From: Phycisphaerales bacterium | GTDB taxonomy: Bacteria > Planctomycetota > Phycisphaerae > Phycisphaerales > UBA1924 | Length of the DNA: 64,000 bases | Assembly (NCBI GenBank): GCA_019744815.1 | Contig: JAIEUA010000006.1 | Coordinates: forward strand, 1-64,000 | Reading direction: 5' to 3' | In this document: piece after piece, positions 41,521 to 58,281 of the stretch | How positions within the stretch are numbered: the first letter of the stretch is position 1 | Layout: the number at the start of each line of letters is the position of its first letter | Program-made: the position numbers and the translations under genes | Notes under the pieces: generated by a model | Seen by the model: only the letters and a program-made list of their open reading frames with translations | The model's database searches: none | What the model was told of the DNA's origin: nothing

Positions 41521-43121
41521 TCGGTGGGGCGCACGGTCGCGAGCCCGGCCAAGCAGTGCGTGCGCTGCGGTTCCGAGAGATTCTCGTAGAACGTTCGTGC
41601 CGCGGCGATCACATCGCGAGGGGCGGAACCCCGCTCGACATACGCCTCCAGAGCGAGGTAGCCGGCAGAGCTCTCCATCGTGATCTGTTTGAGCAGCAGC
41701 TTGTGAATCCCCGGCTGCGCGTCCGCGCCGATCTTGATCAGGTGCTGCGCGGATCGACCAACGTCGAACCAGTTGTCGTTGACGCCGGCGTCAACCGACG
41801 CGGCGAGCCCTTCGAGGCTGAGTTGTTCGGGCAGCACGTCCATGCGTGCGAACTCGAGCATGACCGTGACCTCGAAGCACCGCTTGTCGCGGTCCTTCTC
41901 GGTCTCAAGGAACTGGACCAGCGCGAGCGTTTCGCGGCGGACGGCCTCGTCGTCAGCGGTCAGGATCGCGCGCGTGATCTTGGCGGCCCGACGCACAGAC
42001 GGATTAGTCGCATAAGTCGCGGATTGGAGAGCGTCGAGAAGCTGCTGATCGGGGATTCCGGCCCGTGCCGCGGCGGCACAGCTGAGTACCGCCGCGTAGC
42101 CCTCGTTTCCGGTGATTCCGCGTGTGAGGCGGCGGACCATGGACGCGTCTGGGTTGTCCATTCGTGCAAGGTGCATGGGCACAAGCGGGTCGGGGTACAT
42201 GGGATTCGCGGTGACCCGGTCGAAGACGATCCGGCGAGAGTGCTGGGTGATGTTGGCCTCGGCAAGACTCATGGCGAGCGCGGCCTTCCTGGTGAAGTGA
42301 ATCCGCTTGCTGTCCAGGAAGGGCACAAGTGAGTCCATCGGATGATCGGATTGCGCGAGCCAGTAGATGGCCCGCTCATCAACGAGCACGAAGGTATCCT
42401 CGTTGCTGAGCAGCGTGAACACCGCAGGTGCCCACTTGCGGTCGAGACCGAGCTCGATGTTCGCAAACTTGTCCATCGACCACAGCGGCTGCCCGCGCTT
42501 CGGATCGACGAACCGATGCATGAAGGCATCCACCAGCCACGCCGGGCGGTTGGGCGCGTTCAGCCCCAAGAACAACGCCTGATCGAGAACCGTGCCGTTG
42601 TCGCTTTCCGCGATGACCCGAGCGCAGGACCGCATGACGAGCCATTCCTGCCAGGACCAAAGGTGCTTCGGGCTGACCAAGTTGTCGAGGATGAGGTAGC
42701 CTTGGGCGTTGGGCAGCGCCCACCACGCGCCGGGCTGCTTGGCCGATGCGATATTCCATTCGAGCAACCACGGCCAACCCGCGGCGACCGCCGTGCGCGG
42801 GACGAACGCCAGCCAGCCCATGCCCAAGGGGCTGAGCCGCTGATACTCCGGCCACTTGAACGGCACCCAACTCGACGATGCAACCAGAACCCCAACCGCG
42901 ATCCGGCGCCAACGCCGACGCGGGCGAAAGCAGCGCAACTCCATCGCGGCTTCGTGCCCGCACTCCGGACACTTCATCCCCGTCGTCGCCGACATGTCAT
43001 ACCCACACCTCGGACACCGCCGCGTCCCCTTCCCAGGGTCGCGCCAGCCGAAGCGCCAGGCGATGAAGACGCCCGCGAGTGCAAGCAGCCATCCAAAGAT
43101 CGTGAAGATCCACACCGCCAT
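41517..43121 (-). CDS. Zinc-ribbon membrane protein, paralog 1
   Basis: 534 residues, family not recognised. One N-terminal membrane helix (3-23), a zinc ribbon (C36, C39, C51, C54; RRCPRCGYDMSATTGMKCPECG), a second hydrophobic stretch (about 72-90), then about 430 residues of helices reminiscent of HEAT-like repeats. The first 55 residues are nearly identical to those of the paralogs at 43220 and 44846, while the rest has diverged strongly. TACCCT lies 6 nt before ATG 43121, so it may have its own promoter even though the two paralogs lie upstream on the same strand. Function unknown. Confidence 0.72.
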   Translation of the reverse strand: MAVWIFTIFGWLLALAGVFIAWRFGWRDPGKGTRRCPRCGYDMSATTGMKCPECGHEAAMELRCFRPRRRWRRIAVGVLVASSSWVPFKWPEYQRLSPLGMGWLAFVPRTAVAAGWPWLLEWNIASAKQPGAWWALPNAQGYLILDNLVSPKHLWSWQEWLVMRSCARVIAESDNGTVLDQALFLGLNAPNRPAWLVDAFMHRFVDPKRGQPLWSMDKFANIELGLDRKWAPAVFTLLSNEDTFVLVDERAIYWLAQSDHPMDSLVPFLDSKRIHFTRKAALAMSLAEANITQHSRRIVFDRVTANPMYPDPLVPMHLARMDNPDASMVRRLTRGITGNEGYAAVLSCAAAARAGIPDQQLLDALQSATYATNPSVRRAAKITRAILTADDEAVRRETLALVQFLETEKDRDKRCFEVTVMLEFARMDVLPEQLSLEGLAASVDAGVNDNWFDVGRSAQHLIKIGADAQPGIHKLLLKQITMESSAGYLALEAYVERGSAPRDVIAAARTFYENLSEPQRTHCLAGLATVRPTD

Positions 43122-43127
43122 AGTCGA

Positions 43128-43133
43128 AGGGTA
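43128..43133 (-). promoter_or_regulatory. TACCCT -10 box, 6 nt from ATG
   Basis: Minus-strand TACCCT ends 6 nt before ATG 43121 of paralog 1. Confidence 0.35.
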
Positions 43134-43180
43134 ACAGAAGGGTCTTTGGGGCCGCAACTCCGGCGAACATGGGATTGCAG

Positions 43181-43208
43181 CGACGGCGGTGCATTTGTAT
43201 GTGAGGGG
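43181..43208 (+). repeat. 28-bp direct repeat, copy 2
   Basis: 28 nt identical to the 3' end of rsmD (41486-41513). It lies in the spacer between paralog 1 and paralog 2, where it codes nothing. It looks like a scar of duplication of the 41486-43181 segment. Confidence 0.9.
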
Positions 43209-43219
43209 CTGAGCGAATC

Positions 43220-44842
43220 TCACCGCAGGCCGAACTTGTCCGAGAGTCGTCGGTACGTCGCCTCCACAACCGGAGAGGCGTAACGCGGCGGCGACGGAGT
43301 GCTGCTCCACGCGCGGTAGTTGTCCGAGAGCCGACGACCTTGCTCGGTTGTCAGCGATCCGATATTCTCGAGGGCCCGGAGCGAGCGCTCCACCACGAAG
43401 CCCGGCGCGGTCGGCAGTATGGTGTCGATGATCGCGTCGAGGGTTGGACTCGCCGCGGGCCCGAGGCGAGCCGCGGCGTCGATGGCCGTCAGCAGAGAGC
43501 CGGGCGAGCTGTTCGGCGTGATGCCCGGCGTCGCGAGCTCGATCCAGTATGCGATGCCCTCCGCCCGCTGCTGGACCGGGATGTCGATACCCAGAATGAG
43601 CAGGCAGACGTGATAGCGAAGAGGCACAGTTTCGTAGTCTTTGTCGTTGCTCACGGCCATCGCGGCCTTCCAGAGCTCGTACGCCTCGGGCCCGAAGCCG
43701 CGGATCGACAGGGCCGCGATCTGGCCGCACGCGGGGAAGGTGGGATACGACGTCGCCATCGCGTACTGATCGAGCGCGGGGAGGAACGCCTCACCCTCCG
43801 GGCCGCACGCGGCCTCCAGCATCGACCAGTCACCGACGCACTGCAGATCCAGCCGTTCGAGCATGCGTTTGGAGAGAAACGGCGCGAGAGACCGCTTGGC
43901 GGTGGGTAGGTCCAGAGCCGCAAGGGTTCCGTAACTGGCGAATGGCCAGGTCGGCGCGAGCGCGGCGCTGACGACCATCGCGGCGTCCTCGTCCCGCAGC
44001 ATCTTGTTCTGCCAAAGGAACTCCAAAGCTCGTTCGGATCGGCTGCCCTCGCGATTCACGCGCTCGATGGCAACCTCTCGGAGTTCCGCATCAGGGCATC
44101 CCCACGCGGCGAGATGCTCAAGCGACACGAGTCGCGAGCCCGCTTCCTTGCCGCTGCGCATCTTCTCCGCCAGCTTCCGCGCCAGCGGCACCATCCGAGG
44201 GTCCGCGAAGGGCGGCATGCTCCCGGCTCCGTGCATCACCAGCACCGCGGCCTTGGGATCGTCCAAGAGCTCGACCAGCACATCGGCGAGCACCCCCGAC
44301 TGATCCCCCGCATACCGAGACAAGAACGAGAACTGCTCCAGCCACTTCTTCCGCCGCTCCGGGTCCGTGAGACAGCGGCGGTACATGTGTGCAAAGGCGT
44401 ACCGCTCCACACGGTCGAACGGCTGAACCTTGGAAAGATTGTCCAAGAGCCGGTAGGCCGGCGTCGGCTTGCTGCGGGTCAGCGTCGGGTACCAGTCCAG
44501 CACCTCTGGCAACGCCGCCAGCGTCAGCACGCGTGGCGCGAACCCGATCGGTCCGAACGCCGAGTACAGCGGCCATTTCATCACCGGATACGACGTCACC
44601 GCACACACGCAGCCCGCGGCGAGCCACCGCCATCTTCGGTGGGCGCCAAAGAGCCTTGACTCACGTCTTGCCTCATGCCCACACTCCGAGCACCGAAGCC
44701 CGCCGGTCGCGGTCATGTCATACCCACACCTCGGACACCGCCGCGTCCCTTTCTCAGGGTCGCGCCAGCCGAAGCGCCAGGCGATGAAGACTCCCGCGAG
44801 CACGAGCAGCCATGCGAGGATGGTGAAGATCCAGGCGGTCAT
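43220..44842 (-). CDS. Zinc-ribbon membrane protein, paralog 2
   Basis: 540 residues, same plan as its neighbours: membrane helix 3-23, zinc ribbon C36/C39/C51/C54 (RRCPRCGYDMTATGGLRCSECG), short hydrophobic region, then a helical domain (about 100-540) with HEAT-like helix pairs such as DAELREVAIERVNREG and SRSERALEFLWQNKML. It starts 3 nt after the stop of paralog 3, so the two are almost certainly co-transcribed. No enzyme motif seen. Confidence 0.72.
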   Translation of the reverse strand: MTAWIFTILAWLLVLAGVFIAWRFGWRDPEKGTRRCPRCGYDMTATGGLRCSECGHEARRESRLFGAHRRWRWLAAGCVCAVTSYPVMKWPLYSAFGPIGFAPRVLTLAALPEVLDWYPTLTRSKPTPAYRLLDNLSKVQPFDRVERYAFAHMYRRCLTDPERRKKWLEQFSFLSRYAGDQSGVLADVLVELLDDPKAAVLVMHGAGSMPPFADPRMVPLARKLAEKMRSGKEAGSRLVSLEHLAAWGCPDAELREVAIERVNREGSRSERALEFLWQNKMLRDEDAAMVVSAALAPTWPFASYGTLAALDLPTAKRSLAPFLSKRMLERLDLQCVGDWSMLEAACGPEGEAFLPALDQYAMATSYPTFPACGQIAALSIRGFGPEAYELWKAAMAVSNDKDYETVPLRYHVCLLILGIDIPVQQRAEGIAYWIELATPGITPNSSPGSLLTAIDAAARLGPAASPTLDAIIDTILPTAPGFVVERSLRALENIGSLTTEQGRRLSDNYRAWSSTPSPPRYASPVVEATYRRLSDKFGLR

Positions 44843-44845
44843 GGG

Positions 44846-46450
44846 CTAGTTCCTCGCGGCCGTGGGTCGGACGGAGCGGAGCTGCTTCTCGCGACGCTCG
44901 CGGATCACGCCCTTGGATTCCGCGATCTTCTCCCGAATGGCATCGATGATGGGATGCGGGCAGGTGCCGCGTCGGACGTACCAGTCCCACGCCTGCCAAC
45001 CGAATGTTTGACCCGTCTGGATCGCCGCCTCTATCTCGCGCACCGTCTCGGGATCGTCGGCACCCAGCGAGAGCAGCAAGGGGACGGCGGCTGCCGAGTC
45101 GCCAAGAACGTGCCCGTTTCCCTGGATGACTCCGATCGACCACAAGGCGTCGCGGCGGACCGCCCTTGGCCAGCACTCGCCGCGGGCAAACTCGTACAGC
45201 GACGCGATCAGCCCCATGCGGTCGCTGGCATTCGTCGTTTCCGATGCGCGACACTCGGCGATGATCGCCGAAACACCGTCCAGATCATCGTCCAGTGTCG
45301 CCAGCGCCAGGCGTGCCGCAAACCGCGATTCGCGAACCCGATCGCTCGCTCGAGCGGCCAGCAGCGAACGCACCTCCGGCGTCACCAGCCGCAGCTCCAC
45401 GACGACGCCCGCCGCGCGAGCGAAGGGCATGGTCTCGAGCGCGGCCAACGCCTGCTGGATCTGGGGCAGGTAGGTGGAGGCCGCGGGCCCGGATTGGCGA
45501 ATGAGTTCGCACAACGTGTACAGATTGGGTTTCGGGCTCTGCATCGACCGCTCGATGAGCGCCCGTGCCGCGTCGGGTGTGAGCGCCGCGTAGGCGAAGG
45601 AGGCGACGACCTCGTCGAACACAGGTTGGATCGTGGCGCTCGCCGCGTAGGCCGTGGCGAGCTTGCTCAGATCCGCTCCGTCGTGGCGGAGCCATGTCAA
45701 CAAATCGGTGTCCATCCCGATCCGGGTCGGATCGGCCTCCAGCGCCGGAAGCACCAGCGACGATGATCCCGCTGGAAACGCCATCGGCCCAAGAAGCCAA
45801 GCCGGACGGAATCGCAATCCCCACGAACGCGGCGAACGAATGAACCCGGAGAGATATGCCTCTGCGGTCGAGTCGCCCAGGTCTCCAGCGGCAAACAACA
45901 GTCGGGTGGCGACGCGGAAGCGATCCACCGAATCGCTCTGCAGCAGGGCGCGCCGAATCGAGAACCCGAGAAGTGGCCGCTGCCAGCGCCAAAGCGATGT
46001 CGGCTGGATGATGTCCACCGCTGAGAACACGAACGGCGGCGTCGGTGACCGTCGGCGCGCGCCCTTGGCCGCGGGTGCAAGCGGCGTGTCGATGAGAACC
46101 GGCCAGGCAAGAACGAGCGCGCTGCGAGGCACAAACGCAATCGGACCGACGCCGAGCGATTGAAGCCGCTGATACTCCGGCCACTTGAACGGAAACCAGC
46201 TCACCAGCGCGACCATCGCACCGATCACGATCCAGCGGCGACGGATCCGCCGACGCCGCAGCCGCTTCTCTGACGCCTCCTCATGCCCGCACTCCGAGCA
46301 CCGAAGCCCGCTGGTCGCGGTCATGTCATACCCACACCTCGGACACCGCCGCGTTCCCTTCCCCGGGTCGCGCCAGCCGAAGCGCCAGGCGATGAAGGCT
46401 CCCGCGAGCACGAGCAGCCACCCAGAGATCGTGAAGATCCACACCGCCAT
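44846..46450 (-). CDS. Zinc-ribbon membrane protein, paralog 3
   Basis: 534 residues and first in the paralog operon. Membrane helix 3-23, zinc ribbon C36/C39/C51/C54, hydrophobic stretch about 70-88, then a helical repeat domain (ATRLLFAAGDLGDSTAEAYL; SKLATAYAASATIQPVFDEV). TAGTCT lies 6 nt before ATG 46450, so the operon may start leaderless. The zinc ribbon next to a helix suggests binding to a partner at the cytoplasmic face; function unknown. Confidence 0.72.
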   Translation of the reverse strand: MAVWIFTISGWLLVLAGAFIAWRFGWRDPGKGTRRCPRCGYDMTATSGLRCSECGHEEASEKRLRRRRIRRRWIVIGAMVALVSWFPFKWPEYQRLQSLGVGPIAFVPRSALVLAWPVLIDTPLAPAAKGARRRSPTPPFVFSAVDIIQPTSLWRWQRPLLGFSIRRALLQSDSVDRFRVATRLLFAAGDLGDSTAEAYLSGFIRSPRSWGLRFRPAWLLGPMAFPAGSSSLVLPALEADPTRIGMDTDLLTWLRHDGADLSKLATAYAASATIQPVFDEVVASFAYAALTPDAARALIERSMQSPKPNLYTLCELIRQSGPAASTYLPQIQQALAALETMPFARAAGVVVELRLVTPEVRSLLAARASDRVRESRFAARLALATLDDDLDGVSAIIAECRASETTNASDRMGLIASLYEFARGECWPRAVRRDALWSIGVIQGNGHVLGDSAAAVPLLLSLGADDPETVREIEAAIQTGQTFGWQAWDWYVRRGTCPHPIIDAIREKIAESKGVIRERREKQLRSVRPTAARN

Positions 46451-46456
46451 GCCTTC

Positions 46457-46462
46457 AGACTA
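46457..46462 (-). promoter_or_regulatory. TAGTCT -10 box, 6 nt from ATG
   Basis: Minus-strand TAGTCT ends 6 nt before ATG 46450. Confidence 0.4.
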
Positions 46463-46514
46463 CTGGATCGCGATACGCCAAGTTCGTCTGTGCACGAAGC
46501 GAGACCTTTACGGC

Positions 46515-46628
46515 GGTGCCCTCCGTCCGCCGGCTCGGCGGCGCGACTGATGCGGGTTGGGTGGGCGGGTGAGTATGTTCCAGGCGCATCAGTCGCGCGG
46601 CTCCGAGCAGCCGCGGACTGATGGCTCC
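46515..46628. repeat. Inverted-pair repeat, family B
   Basis: B' (46515-46553) and B (46584-46628) around a 30-nt loop, in the divergent region between paralog 3 and the GNAT gene. Confidence 0.7.
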
Positions 46629-46709
46629 GACGGATGGGGCCGGGAGTCCCAACCGCGCGGGCCGAAGCCCGCGGCTCAGAATGGGCTCGCTCCGCGCTTC
46701 GCGGCGCGG

Positions 46710-46715
46710 TACGCT
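46710..46715 (+). promoter_or_regulatory. TACGCT -10 box, 6 nt from ATG
   Basis: TACGCT ends 6 nt before ATG 46722; predicts a leaderless transcript. Confidence 0.45.
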
Positions 46716-46721
46716 GTCCTC

Positions 46722-47351
46722 ATGCACCAGAGGCCGCGGGATGTGATCGCCGTTCGACCCGCGACGGCGGCCGACATGACCGACGTCGCGCGCCTGCAGC
46801 TCGCCGCGTGGCACGCTGCGTATCGGCGGCTGCTCGCCGATGACTTCTTGGATGGCCTCACCATCGAGGGCATCGCCGGCTATCACGCCCGCCACTTCGA
46901 CTCGGCTCAGAACCCCAACCTCGATCGCTCGGCGTTCCTGGTCGCGGAGATGACCGTGCCTCCCGCCGAGGGCAAGAAGCGGCCCACCAAGACCATCGTC
47001 GGCATGGTCCGCGGCGGTCCGACCCGTGAGAAGTCCGCCGCCGGCGACCCAGTGCCCCCCGAGGTGCCCAAGAAGTACGTCATGGAGCTCTTCGCCATCC
47101 ACGTCGAGCCCGCCGCCCAGAGAAAAGGAGTGGGGCGGCAACTCTTCGGGGCGTTTGTCGAGGCCGCCAAGAAGAAGATGCCCGACGCCGGGTTGGTGCT
47201 GTGGGTCCTGAAGGACAACGGCAACGCCCGGGGTTTCTACCGGAAGCTCGGCGGATCCGTGGTCGGCGAGGGCGAGCTGACCCTCGGCGGGAAGAAGTAC
47301 CCGCAAGTGGCGTACGGCTGGCCGAAGTACCCGAACATCATGCAAACATAA
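46722..47351 (+). CDS. GNAT-family N-acetyltransferase
   Basis: 209 residues. The GNAT fold is seen as VIAVRPATAADMTDVARLQLAAWHAAYR at the N-terminus, ELFAIHVEPAAQRKGVGRQLF (acetyl-CoA loop Q/RxxGxG/A: QRKGVG) and LWVLKDNGNARGFYRKLGG. A polar insertion of about 30 residues (PPAEGKKRPTKTIVG...REKSAAGDP) sits before the acetyl-CoA motif. Substrate unknown. ATG 46722 is chosen from the -10 box 6 nt upstream; the longer frame runs through family B repeats. Confidence 0.85.
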   Translation: MHQRPRDVIAVRPATAADMTDVARLQLAAWHAAYRRLLADDFLDGLTIEGIAGYHARHFDSAQNPNLDRSAFLVAEMTVPPAEGKKRPTKTIVGMVRGGPTREKSAAGDPVPPEVPKKYVMELFAIHVEPAAQRKGVGRQLFGAFVEAAKKKMPDAGLVLWVLKDNGNARGFYRKLGGSVVGEGELTLGGKKYPQVAYGWPKYPNIMQT

Positions 47352-47659
47352 TTCTGTATGGATTATGATTGGGTCATGAGTTGATTGCGCCATTGTGGAG
47401 AACGGCGCGAAAGTTGGACAAAAAACTCAAGATGGGCTTGCGGGGGGCGGGACGGTTGATCTCGTGGGGGACTATACTGAAAGGTTCGGCACCCGCCGGA
47501 CATAGCGGTCAACGGGCAACTCGCGGCGAACTTTGGCTCCCTTACTGGCTCCCTCATACAACGGCGTGATCACTCGAGGCTTGTAATACAGGTCGGGGTA
47601 TAGCTCCCTGCGGTGATGTCGTCGCCGCGGTCGGTTATCAATCGCTCGAAAGGACTTCG
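47352..47659. other. rpoB upstream region
   Basis: 308 bases. TATACT at 47473-47478 is the best -10 candidate and would give a leader of about 175 nt. No rplL or other ribosomal gene precedes rpoB, so this region must hold the rpoBC promoter. No attenuator or L10-type leader could be recognised. Confidence 0.5.
47473..47478 (+). promoter_or_regulatory. TATACT -10 box, probable rpoBC promoter
   Basis: A good -10 hexamer in the rpoB upstream region. A TTGATC at 47456 is only 11 nt away and cannot be the -35 box. Confidence 0.45.
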
Positions 47660-51529
<3,870 letters not shown>

Positions 51530-51635
51530 AGCAGGATGAGGCACGCAGCGATTGGTACGAGTGAACAGGTAACGACAGTCGATCCAGTTCGAAACGGTCC
51601 GCGGCACCACAACGCCGCGAAAGGCGAGAAGACTC

Positions 51636-55964
<4,329 letters not shown>

Positions 55965-56321
55965 GTGCTCTCTGACATCCGCAGCAACCCCCAAGGCCCG
56001 GGCCCATCGCCCGGGCCTTTTCGTTGGCGCCGCCGAACGTCGATCGCGTCGACTCCCTCTGCGGATGGCCACGGGTCATGAGATCAAGCGACGCGCCGGC
56101 GCGAATGTCGGAAAACCGCGTGCAGAGCATGGACCCATCGAAGGGCATTTCCATAACCCAAACGCGACGGTCTCGATGGTCGTTATCACACCGGCACGAA
56201 GCCGGTGAAAACCCGCATTGTGCCGAATCTCGCGGCAGGCGTCGCAGATTGTGTTTGTACCTCCGCATCCGCGCGGTATGTTCCGTCCTAGCGCGGCGGG
56301 GACCGCGGACACGGAGGCCTC
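55965..56321. other. Spacer after rpoC
   Basis: 357 bases: the rpoC terminator at 55993-56022, a CACCGGC/GCCGGTG hairpin with ACGAA loop at 56189-56207, and the presumed promoter of the Cys-rich secreted gene (TATGTT near 56277). No gene seen. Confidence 0.5.
55993..56022 (+). terminator. Rho-independent terminator of rpoBC
   Basis: An 11-bp stem AAGGCCCGGGC/GCCCGGGCCTT with a 5-nt loop, followed by TTC. Confidence 0.88.
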
Positions 56322-57425
56322 ATGAACATCTCGTTGCGTCGTTTGGTGACCGGTGTCGTGGCATGCTGCGCGGTGAGCGGCCTGGCGAACTCCTCGGCCC
56401 ACGCCGACGAGATCGCGCGACGCCTCAGCCCGCACGCCTTCGAGACCCCGGGCTGGGACTTCATCCCGGCGTACACCGAGTCCACCAACCTCGTGAGCGC
56501 GATCGTGGCCCTGGCCAAGCCCGGCACGACCGTCGGCGACAACCTGCACACCGTTCTGTTCATGCGGACGCCCACGGGATGGGACGCCTACTCCTGGCTC
56601 GCCGCCTCCCCGGTGGCCGCGCTCTCCACCTCCAAGTTCATCCTCAACATCCCCGACGAAGACAACGACCTGTTCCGGCGCCCCGACCTGGTGGAACTCT
56701 TCAACGAGGACGCCCCGCGACCCCCGCTGCCCTATCTCGCCGGCATGCTCACCAACGACCCACTCTTCGGAGTCGTTCAGAACAGCGCCACGCCGGAGGC
56801 CCTGATCGACATGCTCGTGTCGATCGGTTACCCCGCGGCGGCGCTGCGACCGACGGAGTACAGCGCGGAGATCCCGAACTGCCCCCAAGAAATGCGGATG
56901 CTCAGCTCAATGGCAGAGACCATCGACTGGGCCGGAGCGGGCCAGTACGCGCCCGAGGCGCAGATCGAGGCCCTCACCGTCGGCATGGCGGTCAACCTCG
57001 CCCCCTGCGTCGATCCCGATCCCGAGCCGACGTGCGAAGCGGGGCAGATCACCCCGTGGGTCACGTCGCTGTCGCCCCAGGACTGCAAGTGGGTGCTGAC
57101 CGGCATCCGCTCCGAGCCCAGGATCGACAACAACTGGCGCTGGTCCTGCATCTACGAACAGCGGAAGTACTTCATCGAGTACCGCACCGCGAAGTTCAGG
57201 AAGGCCGACTGCACCGAAGTGACCTGCTCGCAGCGACGCACCGGCTACGCCTCGGGCGATGTGATCTACTGCTTGGTCACCAAGCCCGATCCCACCCCGA
57301 CGCCCACCTGCTCGCCCACCGCGACCTGCCCGCGTCCCGACCCGCCGGTGATCAACGTGTGCGCCGCCAAGTACGGCACGCAGTGGGACGAGTGGCAGAA
57401 CTTCCCGCCCGGCCCGTGCCCGTGA
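56322..57425 (+). CDS. Secreted Cys-rich hypothetical protein
   Basis: 367 residues. A signal peptide (1-28, cut after AHA). The first half (30-190) is a globular region (SPHAFETPGWDFIPAYTES; FMRTPTGWDAYSWLAASP). The second half (about 225-367) has 14 or more cysteines in short spacings (TCEAGQITPWVTSLSPQDCKW; KADCTEVTCSQRRTGY; TPTCSPTATCPRPDPP) and is likely disulphide-bonded outside the cell. GGAGG precedes ATG 56322. Family not recognised. Convergent with the Bfd-like gene. Confidence 0.72.
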   Translation: MNISLRRLVTGVVACCAVSGLANSSAHADEIARRLSPHAFETPGWDFIPAYTESTNLVSAIVALAKPGTTVGDNLHTVLFMRTPTGWDAYSWLAASPVAALSTSKFILNIPDEDNDLFRRPDLVELFNEDAPRPPLPYLAGMLTNDPLFGVVQNSATPEALIDMLVSIGYPAAALRPTEYSAEIPNCPQEMRMLSSMAETIDWAGAGQYAPEAQIEALTVGMAVNLAPCVDPDPEPTCEAGQITPWVTSLSPQDCKWVLTGIRSEPRIDNNWRWSCIYEQRKYFIEYRTAKFRKADCTEVTCSQRRTGYASGDVIYCLVTKPDPTPTPTCSPTATCPRPDPPVINVCAAKYGTQWDEWQNFPPGPCP

Positions 57426-57449
57426 ATCACGCGGCGCCCATCGGAAAGA

Positions 57450-57785
57450 TCAGGCCCGCGAATCCTCATTGGCGTGCGCACGGGCCAGACGCTCCGCGGC
57501 CTCGGGGTCGTGGGTGATCGGCTCGCCCCGCTCGTTCAGCTGCGTGATGAGGCGCTCCAGCGTGCTGCAGCGCACGCCCAGCTTCTTGAAGTCTTCGGGC
57601 AGCATCGGCGGCAGCTCGATCAGACCGGTCATCAGCATGACCCGGATGTACGGGATGCACAACCCGCAGCGTGAGCCGCAGCCGGTCGCCGCGTGCAGCT
57701 CCTGCAGACCACCGCCCGAGGCGTCAGCGATCGCCTTCAACGCGGCGAAGTCGGTGCGGTAGCAGATGCAACTTGAGACGCTCAT
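57450..57785 (-). CDS. Bfd-like [2Fe-2S] protein, second copy
   Basis: 111 residues. Cluster cysteines are C-x-C at 6-8 (SCICYRTDF) and C-x3-C-x2-C at about 37-44 (TGCGSRCGLCIPYIRVML), the plan of BFD-like [2Fe-2S] domains that pass electrons to or from partner oxidoreductases. The extra C-terminal half (PPMLPEDFKKLGVRCSTLERLITQ...) is helical and acidic. Start ATG 57785; the frame is open further but less likely. Lies 250 nt after the first Bfd-like gene on the same strand. Last gene of the riboswitch-led run. Confidence 0.78.
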   Translation of the reverse strand: MSVSSCICYRTDFAALKAIADASGGGLQELHAATGCGSRCGLCIPYIRVMLMTGLIELPPMLPEDFKKLGVRCSTLERLITQLNERGEPITHDPEAAERLARAHANEDSRA

Positions 57786-58035
57786 CGGAAGGTGTCCCCG
57801 GAACAACACAAGCATGCACGATCGGGGTGGGCTTTGTCAATCCCAATCGTGGTGTTCCCGCGCATTTCATCGGTGTTTCGCGAGCAGCAGCGCGACAGAT
57901 TGGATCGCGGGATCCGAAAATCGGCGAAACGGTCTCGGCGAGGCCCCACATCGGCAGCCTCACAGAGGACGCCAAGGTGCGGATTGCCAAGGGAAACCTG
58001 AGGATCTAGGGGAGCTGAGCAAGCTCGGGAATCTT

Positions 58036-58281
58036 TTACACCGCCGCCGTCGCGATGAACTTCTCGATCTGGAAGCTTGTCATGATGGGCAAGTTGGTGC
58101 GCCCGGTGGCGAGCACCACGCGGATGTACGGCACGCACATCCCGCAACCCGTCCCGCATCCCGTCTTCTTCGAGAGCGCATCGAGATCGCGGTGGCCCTG
58201 ATCGGCCAGCTCCTTGAGCCGCGAAAACGAGATGCTCTTGCAGACGCAGCGATCGACCACGTGGATGCTCCCCGGAAGCAC
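58036..58281 (-). CDS. Bfd-like [2Fe-2S] protein, first copy
   Basis: 81 residues with the same cysteine plan as the 57450 gene: CVC near the start (DRCVCKSISFSRL) and CGTGCGMCVPYIRVVLATG. GTG 58281 abuts the pseudopilin TGA directly; GTG 58260 (starting VVDRCVCK, closer to the family N-terminus) is an alternative. Being joined to the pseudopilin gene without a gap argues for co-expression. Electron transfer is expected; the partner is unknown. Confidence 0.78.
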   Translation of the reverse strand: MLPGSIHVVDRCVCKSISFSRLKELADQGHRDLDALSKKTGCGTGCGMCVPYIRVVLATGRTNLPIMTSFQIEKFIATAAV

